From positions 60,888-124,887 of the forward strand of contig CAYXTP010000012.1 of the NCBI GenBank assembly GCA_964467985.1: 64,000 nucleotides of DNA, read 5' to 3'. Position 1 is the stretch's first letter. Each line of letters begins with the position of its first letter. The stretch is from GCA-2720975 sp964467985. GTDB lineage: Bacteria; Planctomycetota; UBA1135; GCA-002686595. The notes beneath the pieces are model-generated. The model did no database searches. It worked only from the letters and a program-made list of their open reading frames with translations, and was not told where the DNA came from. A program made the translations under genes and the position numbers. Positions 36,359 to 45,329 of the stretch are shown piece after piece.

Positions 36359-36374
36359 AAATACTAGCGTATTT
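36359..36374. promoter_or_regulatory. Probable BlaI operator, AAATAC-n4-GTATTT
   Basis: Perfect six-base inverted repeat (AAATAC, four-base centre TAGC, GTATTT) about 40 bases upstream of the BlaI start and within an AT-rich patch (TTTTATAAATAC, then TTTTTTTGA) in otherwise GC-rich DNA. BlaI-type operators contain TACA/TGTA-like dyads; this arm is related in form, not identical. Confidence 0.5.
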
Positions 36375-36453
36375 TTTTGACGGCTCGTGGGCCGCCCCAG
36401 GGGCATCAGAGTGCCGGAAATCCACATTTTCGAGCCAAGGGGTGAATAAATGA

Positions 36454-36468
36454 ATATCAATGTGATAT
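36454..36468. promoter_or_regulatory. Palindrome upstream of SPFH operon, ATATCA-n3-TGATAT
   Basis: Perfect inverted repeat ATATCA-ATG-TGATAT, 35 bases before the SPFH start. An AGGAG ribosome binding site lies at 36490-36494. The position and AT-rich arms suggest an operator. The Arc-like protein encoded in the same operon is a candidate ligand. Confidence 0.45.
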
Positions 36469-36502
36469 CACTCCGATAGCACATCAACCAGGAGTTCAAA
36501 TC

Positions 36503-37399
36503 ATGACCACCCGTACCCCCTCCCGCGAATCCACCTTCAACGCCCTTTCTGGCTGGCCCGTCTTGATCGGCGTGGTCTTGTACTGGGCCGCGCTCATCAC
36601 CTTCGCCTCCACGAACGACATCGTGGAGATCGCCTGGTTCGTCGTGACCATGGTTGTCTCGGTGTTGCTGACCTTCCTCTCGCTGTTCGGCTACTTCATC
36701 GTCAACCCAAACATGTCGCGCGTGCTCGTCTTGTTCGGCAAGTACCGCGGCACGGTGCGCACAGAAGGCCTCTTTTGGACCAACCCGTTCACGCGCAAGC
36801 ACACGATCTCGCTCAAGGCCCACAACTTGTCGAGTGAGTGCATCAAGGTGAATGACCTGGCGGGCAACCCGATCGAGATCGGCGCCGTTGTCGTGTGGCA
36901 AGTTCAAGACACAGCCCAGGCGGAGTTCGACGTGGAAGACTACTTCCAATACGTGGACGTGCAGATCGAGACAGCCGTCCGGCATCTGGCCAAGAGCCAC
37001 CCCTACGACGACAACTCAGCCGATGATCTGGGCGACATCTCGTCCTTGCGCACGGACAGTGATCAGGTATCCATCGAGCTCGAAACCGAACTCCAGCAGC
37101 GCATGAATCGCGCTGGAATCCAAGTCGTCGAGGCCCGCATCAGCCACCTCGCCTACTCGCCTGAAATCGCCTCCGCCATGCTGCAGCGTCAACAGGCCGA
37201 TGCCATCATCGCGGCCCGCAAGAAGATCGTAGAGGGCGCAGTGGGCATGGTCGATGACGCCCTCACCCAACTAGGAGAGCGAGAAATCGTGGACCTGGAC
37301 GCAGAACGTCGGGCAACCCTCGTGGGCAACCTGCTCGTTGTGCTGTGTGGGGGTGTGGCTCCGCAACCAGTGCTCAACACAGGCAGCCTCTACACCTGA
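36503..37399 (+). CDS. SPFH (stomatin/prohibitin-like) membrane protein, 298 aa
   Basis: Two hydrophobic segments at the N-terminus (WPVLIGVVLYWAALI and VVTMVVSVLLTFLSLFGYF) lead into an SPFH/band-7 domain: NPNMSRVLVLFGKYRGTVR, LKAHNLSSECIKVNDLAGN and IEIGAVVVWQVQD, followed by the alpha-helical stretch ETAVRHLAKSH and a coiled region (ISHLAYSPEIASAMLQRQQA). SPFH proteins form ring-shaped assemblies that organise membrane areas or protect partner proteases. It is the first gene of a three-gene plus-strand operon behind a palindrome, so it probably works with the Arc-like and membrane proteins that follow. Confidence 0.9.
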   Translation: MTTRTPSRESTFNALSGWPVLIGVVLYWAALITFASTNDIVEIAWFVVTMVVSVLLTFLSLFGYFIVNPNMSRVLVLFGKYRGTVRTEGLFWTNPFTRKHTISLKAHNLSSECIKVNDLAGNPIEIGAVVVWQVQDTAQAEFDVEDYFQYVDVQIETAVRHLAKSHPYDDNSADDLGDISSLRTDSDQVSIELETELQQRMNRAGIQVVEARISHLAYSPEIASAMLQRQQADAIIAARKKIVEGAVGMVDDALTQLGEREIVDLDAERRATLVGNLLVVLCGGVAPQPVLNTGSLYT

Positions 37400-37451
37400 A
37401 CGTGACGTCTCCCCTTTCCGTTAACGGGTCCACCCTGGAGAACGATCCAAG

Positions 37452-37664
37452 GTGAGCGATTCCAAACGAGAAGCAGCCGGAAACGGCAGCGTGCCCACGC
37501 CCAAGAAGCCGGCGCGCAAACCGTTCCTGCTGCGCATTCCACCCTCCTTGATGGAGGATCTGCGCGGCTGGGCCGACAGTGAGATGCGCAGCCTGAACGG
37601 GCATATCGAGTTCCTCTTGCGGCAGTCCGTTAAGCGCCGCAAGGGCCAGGAAGAAGAGAGCTGA
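37452..37664 (+). CDS. Arc-like ribbon-helix-helix DNA-binding protein, 70 aa
   Basis: Residues about 22-60 fit the Arc family: a strand KPFLLRIPPSLMEDLRGWAD followed by EMRSLNGHIEFLLRQSVKRR, the two helices of a ribbon-helix-helix protein. The N-terminus is a basic Lys/Pro tail. The start is GTG. It follows the SPFH gene by 52 bases and precedes the next gene by 3, so it is co-translated in one operon. It probably represses this operon through the palindrome at 36454-36468; binding has not been shown. Confidence 0.85.
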   Translation: MSDSKREAAGNGSVPTPKKPARKPFLLRIPPSLMEDLRGWADSEMRSLNGHIEFLLRQSVKRRKGQEEES

Positions 37665-37667
37665 ACC

Positions 37668-38786
37668 ATGACCGCCGCCATCACCCACCTCACCCTGCTA
37701 GCCGAGGGCGCCTACAGGACGCGCTTCTCGAAGGCCGACAAGGAACTCATCGAGCAGCTCCTCCAGCGCTGCGAGGGCGAGTTGGGCAAGGCCGGTCTGG
37801 AGGCTCGGCATGGAGATCTGGAGTTCAAGCTGAATTTCCTGCCCAAGCAACAGGGCTTTGTTCTTTCCGTTCCCTGCCCCCTCGCTGGGCGCTTCCGTGT
37901 CACACGCCAGGGCGCCCTGGACCGTTGGATGAAGATCTTCGTCCCGGCCCTGCAGTTCCGTTCCCGCGACTCGCGCTTTGACAGCGACTTCAACGTGCAG
38001 ACCCGGGATCTTGAACTGACGTCGTTCGTGCTCACGAAGCAGCCCAATCGCGCCATCGTAGGCCGGTTGCTCGATCGCGGTGTACGCGCAGTACACCTCA
38101 GCGGGGACCGGGTTGAAGTCACGGGTCCGCGCAAGGGGCTGCCCGACAAGAACGCCACGGATGATGTCCTCAACATGGTCGCGGAACTCAGTCAACTCGC
38201 CGCCTGCGTAACCAAGTTCAGCGCGCACCACGAGGTACGTCCCAGCCCCAAGACCGACCTGGCCGTCGCCGGAAGTTGGGCAGCCCTAGTCTTTTTGGGC
38301 GTGTCTGGCTTCGCCATGCTGATCGCGGGTGGAACCCAATTCACTCCGGTACTCCCGTCCGATTTCGTCTGGCCATGCCTGTTGATTGGCCTACCTGCCA
38401 TCGCCCCCGCGGCCACCCTTCTGGCCCTCGCGGTGCAGCGCCGTACGTCCCCCTACGAGCTCGTCCGGCTCCTGAGCGTGGTCTCCGCCCTGGTCGTGCC
38501 CCTCTTCATTAGCGGCTCACTCGTGTTCGCCAACGGGGTCCTCGACTCCTCACCGGCCGAAGAGCGCGTGGTGACCGTGCTCGATCGCAAAGCCAAGAAG
38601 AATGATGGGGACATGCGCTACCGCGCTTGCCTGCAATCCTGGTGGGCCGTGGACGACGTGCGCTGGGTGCGCATTTCGAAGGCCACTTATGACGCGATCC
38701 AGCCCAACTCAACGCGCATGCTCGTGCGTACGCGCCCGGGTCGGCTGGGGCACGAGTGGTTGGATGGGTACTCGATCGTGCGCTAG
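37668..38786 (+). CDS. Unknown membrane protein in SPFH/Arc operon, 372 aa
   Basis: The first about 195 residues are soluble, with alternating charged strands and helices (KADKELIEQLLQRCEGELGK, FELTSFVLTKQP-like DLELTSFVLTKQ) and no recognised fold. About four hydrophobic segments follow (ALVFLGVSGFAMLIAGG, WPCLLIGLPAIAPAATLLAL, SVVSALVVPLFISGSLVF). The C-terminus (about 300-372) is an extracytoplasmic or cytosolic basic region with tryptophans (LQSWWAVDDVRWVRI). The start is 3 bases after the Arc stop. The stop overlaps that of the convergent serine-hydrolase gene by four bases. Function unknown; its association with SPFH and Arc-like genes is the main clue. Confidence 0.65.
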   Translation: MTAAITHLTLLAEGAYRTRFSKADKELIEQLLQRCEGELGKAGLEARHGDLEFKLNFLPKQQGFVLSVPCPLAGRFRVTRQGALDRWMKIFVPALQFRSRDSRFDSDFNVQTRDLELTSFVLTKQPNRAIVGRLLDRGVRAVHLSGDRVEVTGPRKGLPDKNATDDVLNMVAELSQLAACVTKFSAHHEVRPSPKTDLAVAGSWAALVFLGVSGFAMLIAGGTQFTPVLPSDFVWPCLLIGLPAIAPAATLLALAVQRRTSPYELVRLLSVVSALVVPLFISGSLVFANGVLDSSPAEERVVTVLDRKAKKNDGDMRYRACLQSWWAVDDVRWVRISKATYDAIQPNSTRMLVRTRPGRLGHEWLDGYSIVR

Positions 38787-39925
38787 CGACTCTCGATAGG
38801 GGGTGTTGTCGAACTTCGCACCAAGCGTACAAGGACTTGGTGCAGAGGCATCCCGACCGCTCGTCCGTTGTCGGTGTTCACCTGGATTGCGGCGGAGACA
38901 CCGAGCTCGGGGAAGTACCCCATGCAGGTCAAGTATCCGGGCATGAATCCATCGTGGCCCTGCAGGGGGCCGAGTTCGGTGTCGGTGATGATGACACCCA
39001 GTCCATAGCCTCGTCCCGGGCCCAGCTCGCGTGCGGGAACGGCATCGAGCACGGCGGCGAGAGTCGCGGCCGAAAAGAGCTGACCTTGCAACAGGACCTT
39101 CGCCCAACGTGCCAGATCGGTCGAGGTAGAGATGAAGCCTCCCCCGCACCACTCGAATTGCACGTTGTAGGTGAACGCCCCGCCATCCAGAGTCTGGGGC
39201 GGCACGCCTAGCTGCTGGCCCATGCGCACCTCGCCTTGCACGACACCCGGCAGGCGCCTTCGGTTCGAGGGCAGGGTGTCTCGCAATTGAAGTGGGCCGA
39301 GCAGTCGCTCTTCGACGAGTTCGTAGAAGGGCCGTTCGGCGATCGACTCCAAGATCATGCCCAGGAAGATGTAATTGGTGTCCGCGTAGGCCCAGCCTTC
39401 TCCGGCCGGAAACATGGGTTCGTCGCCCAGGACGTAGGCCAGCAATTCGCTGGGCTGCCAGTGTCGATCGGGGTCTGCAACGACGGCTTCCCAGAAGGCG
39501 GGTTTGAACTCGTAGCGCTCCAGTCCGCTTTGGTGCCGGAGCAGATTCCGCACCGTCAGGGTCGAGTGGTTGGGAATCTGCTCGTACCACTCGGCATCCG
39601 CGAACCAGCGACTCACGAGGTCGTCGTAACCTAGGCGTCCTTCCTCGACGAATTGGTGCACGAGCGCAGCCACATACGTCTTGCCGGTACTGCCGATCAA
39701 CATGCGGTCAGCGGGCGTCAGGTCTCGGCCTCCGGGTTCCGTATGCCCAGTGGCCAGGTGCACTTCGCCCCCGTCGGCGAGTATCAATGTCGCGGTGGCG
39801 CCGGGAAAGGAGCCCGCCTCATGGATGGCGTCGAGTTCAGCCTGACACGCCCGGGTGATCCCATCCAATTCAGGGCTGGCGCAGGCGAAACAAAGGGTGA
39901 GACCCAGGGCAAAAAGAGTACGCAT
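38783..39925 (-). CDS. Beta-lactamase-family serine hydrolase lipoprotein, 380 aa
   Basis: Penicillin-binding/class C beta-lactamase fold: SxxK in IGSTGKTYVA (nucleophile Ser), YxN in GWAYADTNYIF, and HxG-like LQGHDGFMPG near the C-terminus. N-terminus MRTLFALGLTLCFACAS is a lipoprotein signal with lipobox FACA. Family members hydrolyse D-amino-acid peptides, esters or other small substrates, and many are not beta-lactamases. It converges on the membrane gene at 37668-38786 with overlapping stops, and is divergent from the DUF1553 gene. Confidence 0.9.
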   Translation of the reverse strand: MRTLFALGLTLCFACASPELDGITRACQAELDAIHEAGSFPGATATLILADGGEVHLATGHTEPGGRDLTPADRMLIGSTGKTYVAALVHQFVEEGRLGYDDLVSRWFADAEWYEQIPNHSTLTVRNLLRHQSGLERYEFKPAFWEAVVADPDRHWQPSELLAYVLGDEPMFPAGEGWAYADTNYIFLGMILESIAERPFYELVEERLLGPLQLRDTLPSNRRRLPGVVQGEVRMGQQLGVPPQTLDGGAFTYNVQFEWCGGGFISTSTDLARWAKVLLQGQLFSAATLAAVLDAVPARELGPGRGYGLGVIITDTELGPLQGHDGFMPGYLTCMGYFPELGVSAAIQVNTDNGRAVGMPLHQVLVRLVRSSTTPPIESR

Positions 39926-40119
39926 GGAGAGGATCCTAGCGGCGACACTCCGGTGATGAGCCTGCTGACGGAAGCTTCACATGGCTGGCTGAGGTGGAGC
40001 CGACCCCCGTTCGAGATCCAGGGGTCGAGGACGATGACAGAACCCGTCCAAAGGAACGGCGCAGCAAGGTAGGATCGGGGTCGGGTCGGCGCAGCCAATT
40101 GTCGTTCCCAAAAGCCAAC

Positions 40120-43041
40120 ATGACTCTGACCCTGGCCCTTCTTCTATTCTCCGGCGGACTCGACGATCCGGCGGCCATCGAGTTTGGCCGGGATGTGCAG
40201 CCGATCCTCTCGAAGCACTGCTACGTGTGTCACGGCCCCGATCAGGGCACGCGCAAGGCAAAGCTGAGGCTGGACCTGCCGGGAATCGTTGGAGAGCAGC
40301 TGGGCATCGTCGTTCCTGGCCTCCCGGGTGACAGCGAGTTCATTCGCCGCATCACTCACGAGTCGGCCGATGACCGCATGCCTCCGGTTGAAGAGAGTGA
40401 GCTCACGGCTGAGGAGATTCAAATCCTCACGCGCTGGGTGGAGGAGGGCGCGCAGTACCAACGCCATTGGTCCTTTGAGTCCATCGCCTCGCCCGCCCTG
40501 CCCGCGAGTGCTGACTGGGTGCGCAACGAAATTGACGCCTTCGTCCACCACCGTCTCATCGAGAACGGTTTACGCCCCTCGCCCGAGGCCGACCGCGCCA
40601 CGCTGATCCGGCGCCTGTCTTTTGACCTGTGCGGGATGCCGCCCACACCGGAAGCTGTGCTGGCCTTCGCGGAAAACGACGGGCCCAAAGCCTACGAAGA
40701 ACTTGTCGACCGTCTGCTTGCGAGTGACGCCTACGCCGAGCGCATGACCCTGGCCTGGTTGGACGCGGCACGCTATGGCGACACGTCCGTGCACCACGCG
40801 GACGGGCCGCGGGACATGTGGGTTTGGCGTGATTGGGTCATCGACGCCTACGCTTCGAACATGCCCTTCGATCAGTTCACGGTTGAGCAACTGGCCGGTG
40901 ACTTGCTGCCGAGCCCGACGAGGTCGCAACGAATTGCCTCGGGTTTCCACCGCAACTCACCCACCTCGGATGAGGGCGGCGCCATCGACGAGGAGCTGCG
41001 TGTCAAGTACATGGTCGATCGGGTCAAGACCACGAGCAACGTCTGGCTCGGCCTGAGCATGGAGTGTGGACAATGCCACGACCACAAATACGATCCCATC
41101 ACGAAGCGTGACTACTACCGCTTCTTCGCCTTCTTCAACCAGAGTGTGGAGAAGGGATTCCAGACGCGCTCGGGCAATGCCGTCCCCCTGATCTCTGTCC
41201 CCACGGGTGAACAGGAGCGCGATCTCGCCGCGATCACAGCATCGATCGAAGCCGTGGACGCGTTCCTGCAAAGCGCGGATCCACCGGTCAGCGAGTTCGA
41301 GAGCTGGCATGCAGAAAAACGCAAGGCGTTGTTGGCGAGCGAGTCACCTGTGCTTGCTGGCTGGCACTCTCTCGGGCCCTTTCAGAAGCCCAGCAAGGCG
41401 GCGGCCTACAACACCGACCACGGCCCGGAGGCGGTTGATATCGATATCGCTGCTGAGATCGGGGGACAGGGGTGGAAGCCGCGCGAAGATAAAGACGGCG
41501 AGGTTCACAACCTGGGAAGCCTGGGCAATTCCGCGATCTACCTGACTCGCACGATCCACTGTGAAAAGGCCCAGGCTGCAACGCTCTCGCTGGGAAGTGA
41601 TGACAGCATTCGGGTCTGGCTGAATGGCGAGAAGGTCTTCGAGAATGACACGGGACGCGCTGCAGCTGCGGACCAGGACCAGGCCACGATCCAACTGCCT
41701 GCCGGGGAGAGCCGCCTGCTTCTGAAGATCGTGAACGGCGGCGGCCCGACGGGTTACTACTTCAAGATGGGCGGCGAGAGCCTGCCGGACGCCGTGCTCG
41801 CGGCCATCAAGGAAGCACCTGGCACCCTGGACGACGAAGCGCATCAGGTGTTGCACAGTCATTTTGTCCGTTCCGGCTGGCCCGCTGGCATCGAGCAGGT
41901 GGCCCTCAAGGAAGCTGCACTAGCGAAGAAGGCCGAGCTCGAGAAGGCCATCGGAACCGTCATGGTCATGCAAGACGTGGCCGAGACTCGGATGACCTAC
42001 GTGCTTGACCGCGGGCAATACGACGCGCCCCGCTTGGATGAATCCGTGCAGCCCGGCGTGTTGGAAGCGCTTCTACCTCTACCCGAGGGTGCGCCCCAAA
42101 ACAGGCTCGGCCTTGCGCAGTGGCTTGTGGATCCCGATCACCCATTGACCGCGCGGGTTGCGGTCAATCGCTACTGGGCCATGATTTTCGGCCGCGGCAT
42201 CGTGTCAACAGTCATGGACTTCGGCTCGCAGGGTGGACGACCGAGTCACCCGGCACTGCTTGATTGGCTGGCGAATGACTTCATCGAGAGCGGCTGGAAT
42301 GTGAAGCACATGCTCAAGCAGATCGTCATGAGCGCAACCTATAGACAGGAGTCTCGGGTAAACGAAGGGACCTTGGGTCTTGATCCAGAGAACGTGCTGC
42401 TCTCTCGTGCTCCGCGTTTCCGCTTGCAGGGTGAGTTCCTGCGAGACCAGGCCCTGGCCGTGAGTCGCACGCTCGTGGATCAGGTGGGTGGCCCCGGTGT
42501 GAAGGTCTACCAGCCCGAAGGCCTGTGGAATGAGGTGGCCCTCGATCGCAACCTGCGCTTCACCCAGGACCATGGCGAGGACCTGTACCGCAAGTCCATG
42601 TACATCTACTGGAAGCGCTCCGCGCCCCAGCCCGCCATGGCAACCTTCGACACGCCCATTCGCGACACCTGTGTCGTCCAAAGACAGGTCACGAACACTC
42701 CCATGCAAGCGCTCGTCACCTTGAACGATGTGCAATTCGTCGAAGCGGCCCGCCACCTGGCTGAACGCCTGATTCTGACTGAGACGGACTTCAACGGGCG
42801 ACTGGATTTGGCCTTCCTGCTCTGCACGGCACACCCAGCAACGCCCATCGCGCGCCGGGTGTTGCAAGAGGTCTATGCCGAACAACTGGATGTCTTCCGG
42901 GCGGACCCCGAGGCGGCCCTCGCCCTGCTGGCAATGGGCGAAAGCGGACGCGACGAGACCCTCGACCCGGCTGAGCACGCCACCTGGACCGTGCTCGCAT
43001 CCATGATCCTCAACCTCGACGAGACCCTGACCCGCGAATGA
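40120..43041 (+). CDS. PSCyt1-DUF1549-DUF1553 (PSD1-type) planctomycete protein, 973 aa
   Basis: The signal-like start MTLTLALLLFSGG leads directly into a cytochrome c-like PSCyt1 domain with CYVCHG (about 33-38). DUF1549 (PSCyt2) follows with RRLSFDLCGMPPTPEAV and the MDTMWVWRDW-like segment RDMWVWRDWV; then an inserted beta-rich region (about 450-560, SLGSDDSIRVWLNGEKVFEN and GPTGYYFKMGG). DUF1553 completes the C-terminus (ARVAVNRYWAMIFGRGIVST, RDTCVVQRQVTNTPMQALVT). This is the standard planctomycete pair partner of DUF1501. The role is unknown, but the cytochrome-like site suggests envelope electron transfer or heme-dependent chemistry. The stop overlaps the next start by four bases. Confidence 0.93.
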   Translation: MTLTLALLLFSGGLDDPAAIEFGRDVQPILSKHCYVCHGPDQGTRKAKLRLDLPGIVGEQLGIVVPGLPGDSEFIRRITHESADDRMPPVEESELTAEEIQILTRWVEEGAQYQRHWSFESIASPALPASADWVRNEIDAFVHHRLIENGLRPSPEADRATLIRRLSFDLCGMPPTPEAVLAFAENDGPKAYEELVDRLLASDAYAERMTLAWLDAARYGDTSVHHADGPRDMWVWRDWVIDAYASNMPFDQFTVEQLAGDLLPSPTRSQRIASGFHRNSPTSDEGGAIDEELRVKYMVDRVKTTSNVWLGLSMECGQCHDHKYDPITKRDYYRFFAFFNQSVEKGFQTRSGNAVPLISVPTGEQERDLAAITASIEAVDAFLQSADPPVSEFESWHAEKRKALLASESPVLAGWHSLGPFQKPSKAAAYNTDHGPEAVDIDIAAEIGGQGWKPREDKDGEVHNLGSLGNSAIYLTRTIHCEKAQAATLSLGSDDSIRVWLNGEKVFENDTGRAAAADQDQATIQLPAGESRLLLKIVNGGGPTGYYFKMGGESLPDAVLAAIKEAPGTLDDEAHQVLHSHFVRSGWPAGIEQVALKEAALAKKAELEKAIGTVMVMQDVAETRMTYVLDRGQYDAPRLDESVQPGVLEALLPLPEGAPQNRLGLAQWLVDPDHPLTARVAVNRYWAMIFGRGIVSTVMDFGSQGGRPSHPALLDWLANDFIESGWNVKHMLKQIVMSATYRQESRVNEGTLGLDPENVLLSRAPRFRLQGEFLRDQALAVSRTLVDQVGGPGVKVYQPEGLWNEVALDRNLRFTQDHGEDLYRKSMYIYWKRSAPQPAMATFDTPIRDTCVVQRQVTNTPMQALVTLNDVQFVEAARHLAERLILTETDFNGRLDLAFLLCTAHPATPIARRVLQEVYAEQLDVFRADPEAALALLAMGESGRDETLDPAEHATWTVLASMILNLDETLTRE

Positions 43042-44480
43042 CCATGGATCCGATTCAAGAGCACAAGCGCCAGATGACGCGACGCACCCTGCTGCGCAAC
43101 GGGGCCAGCGGCCTGGGAGCATTCGCCCTGGGCTCCATGCTCGGCGACCAAGCGCTGGGCCGTGCGCGCGACCTGGGCCTGCCGCACTTCACGCCCAAGG
43201 CCAAACGCGTCATCTACCTGTTCATGAACGGCGCACCCTCGCAGATGGATCTCTTCGATTACCACCCGAAGATGCGCGAGCACCACGGCATCGAGCTACC
43301 TGAGTCCATTCGTCAAGGCCAGCGCCTGACGACCATGACCAGCGGACAATCCACGTTTCCCTGCGTCGCCCCCATGTTCGAATTCAAGAAGCATGGCGAG
43401 CATCAAACTTGGGTCAGCGAGCTCCTGCCGCACACCGCGAGCATCGTCGACAAGATCAGCCTGATCAAATCGATGCACACCGAAGCCATCAACCACGACC
43501 CCGCGATCACTTTCATCAACACGGGCAGCCAGCAGCAGGGCAAGCCCAGCATGGGCGCCTGGCTTTCCTACGGTTTGGGTTCCATGAACCGCGACCTACC
43601 CGACTATGTAGTGATGATCTCGCGCGGCAAGGGCAATTTCCAAGCGCTGTACTCGCGCCTCTGGGGAGCGGGCTTCCTGCCCTCCCAATACCAAGGTGTG
43701 AAGTTCCGCAGTGGCAAGGACGCCGTGCTCTACCTCTCGAACCCCGATGGCATCGATCCCGCCACACGGCGGCGCATGTTGGACGGCATCGCGAAGATCA
43801 ACGAGGCCAAGTACGAGGAGACACACGACGCCGAGATCCAAGCACGCATTTCTCAGTACGAGATGGCCTTCCGCATGCAGACCTCGGTTCCGGACCTGAT
43901 GGATCTGTCGGACGAGCCCGACGAGACCTTCGAGCTCTACGGCGAGGACGCGCGCAAGCCCGGCACCTACGCCGCCAATTGCGTCATCGCGCGCCGCATG
44001 GCCGAACGCAACGTGCGCTTCATTCAACTTTTCCACCGCGGCTGGGACCAGCACAACAACCTACCCAAGGACATCCGCGGCCAATGCCTGGACACGGACA
44101 AGGCCAGTACGGCCTTGGTCCTCGATCTCGAACGCCGCGGTCTGTTGGAGGACACCCTGGTGATCTGGGGCGGTGAATTCGGCCGCACGATTTATTCCCA
44201 GGGCACGCTGACGGCCACCAACCACGGCCGCGATCACCACCCGCGTTGCTTCACCACCTGGATGGCCGGGGCCGGCATCCGACCCGGTTACGAACACGGC
44301 GAGACCGACGACTTCTCCTACAACATCGTGCGCGACCCAGTGCACATCAACGATCTCAACGCAACCATCCTGCACCAGCTGGGCATCGACCACGAGCGCT
44401 TCACCTACCCCTACCAGGGCCTGGACCAGCGCTTGACCGGAGTCGAGAACCCGCGCGTTGTGACGGAACTCCTAGCGTGA
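43038..44480 (+). CDS. DUF1501-family protein with Tat-type signal, 480 aa
   Basis: Partner of the DUF1553 gene, overlapping it by ATGA. The N-terminus carries a twin-arginine signal (MTRRTLLRNGASGLGAFALG). The sulfatase-like alkaline-phosphatase-superfamily body includes VIYLFMNGAPSQMDLFDYHP, FIQLFHRGWDQHNNLP, VIWGGEFGRTIYSQG and NHGRDHHPRCFTTWMAG. It ends VENPRVVTELLA. The family is common in Planctomycetota and its reaction is unknown. Its last 20 codons are nearly repeated at 45192-45251. Confidence 0.93.
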   Translation: MTMDPIQEHKRQMTRRTLLRNGASGLGAFALGSMLGDQALGRARDLGLPHFTPKAKRVIYLFMNGAPSQMDLFDYHPKMREHHGIELPESIRQGQRLTTMTSGQSTFPCVAPMFEFKKHGEHQTWVSELLPHTASIVDKISLIKSMHTEAINHDPAITFINTGSQQQGKPSMGAWLSYGLGSMNRDLPDYVVMISRGKGNFQALYSRLWGAGFLPSQYQGVKFRSGKDAVLYLSNPDGIDPATRRRMLDGIAKINEAKYEETHDAEIQARISQYEMAFRMQTSVPDLMDLSDEPDETFELYGEDARKPGTYAANCVIARRMAERNVRFIQLFHRGWDQHNNLPKDIRGQCLDTDKASTALVLDLERRGLLEDTLVIWGGEFGRTIYSQGTLTATNHGRDHHPRCFTTWMAGAGIRPGYEHGETDDFSYNIVRDPVHINDLNATILHQLGIDHERFTYPYQGLDQRLTGVENPRVVTELLA

Positions 44481-44715
44481 TTCGGACTGGGGTTGTGGTG
44501 CTCAGGGACGCTGATGCGGTGCGGCGTGTCCAGCGCCTTCTGGCCTCCAAATGCCGCGCCGCTTCGGAGTGACATACCGGATGCGAAGCAGTGCACGCTG
44601 CGCGGTCCTGGCGCCGGGTGCGACGAACTTCCCCGTGGTGGTGCGAGGAGAGTTGTTGATGGGAACTGACTCTCCCTCCGTGTCTCACGATTCGATCTGC
44701 TAGACTGGCGCAGCG

Positions 44716-45153
44716 ATGGACTCCGAAGAGATGGACAGCAAGCGGAAGGAGGGGTCGTCCTCGTCATCGCCCGACGGGGTAGACATCTCGCTCATTCGCT
44801 GGATGCTCTCGCTCACGCCAAGCGAGCGCTTGTCTCGGGCTCTCCAGGAAATGGACGCTTGGTTCCGAGAGCATCCCGAAAGCAAGCTCCGTCCCTGTGC
44901 CGAGGATTTGCAGGGCCCCGGTCGTTCGTCGCTCATGACCTGTCACGGCCCCCTGGATCTCCTGGGGCCTGTCGCTGGAGATCGGGGCTACGGCGATTTG
45001 ATCGAGTCCAGCGAGCGAATCGAACTCGAAGAGGGGGTGGATGTTCGCTTGCTCAACCTGGAAACACGGATCTCGATGAAGGAGGAGACTGGACGCGAGA
45101 AGGACCGCGCCGTGCTGCCGATCCTGAGGGCGACCCTGCGCGAGCGACACTAG
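44716..45153 (+). pseudogene. Internally deleted MNT-type nucleotidyltransferase remnant, 145 codons
   Basis: The N-terminal section SLIRWMLSLTPSERLSRALQ resembles the start of a large family of small nucleotidyltransferase (MNT/AbiEii-like) proteins. The C-terminal section HGPLDLLGPVAGDRGYGDLI and KDRAVLPILRATLRE resembles the end of the same family. The middle, which should carry the GSxxxRxTxDxD catalytic strand, is missing: about 80-90 residues appear to be lost between REHPESKLR and SSLMTCHG. The frame itself is open, so the product could still be made, but catalysis is unlikely. The DUF1501 tail fragment just downstream supports rearrangement here. Confidence 0.6.
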
Positions 45154-45191
45154 GCCCGGTTGGTGAGGGGGCGGCCGGAGGATAGGGTGTC

Positions 45192-45251
45192 CTGGACCAG
45201 CGCTTGGCCGGGGTCGAGAACCCGCGCGTGGTTTCTGAGCTTTTGGTCTGA
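45192..45251 (+). pseudogene. Duplicated DUF1501 C-terminal fragment
   Basis: These 60 bases encode LDQRLAGVENPRVVSELLV and a TGA, matching the last 60 bases of the intact DUF1501 gene (44421-44480). The first 38 bases differ at only two positions, after which similarity is mainly at protein level. Nothing upstream in this frame continues the homology, so this is the end of a second, deleted DUF1501 gene. Confidence 0.8.
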
Positions 45252-45329
45252 TGATCTTAGGCCCTCGGGCCTAAGTCTCCAGCGGTCAAGTTGGCCGCCC
45301 ACCCCGCAGGCCCTGAAGGGGCCGCCACC

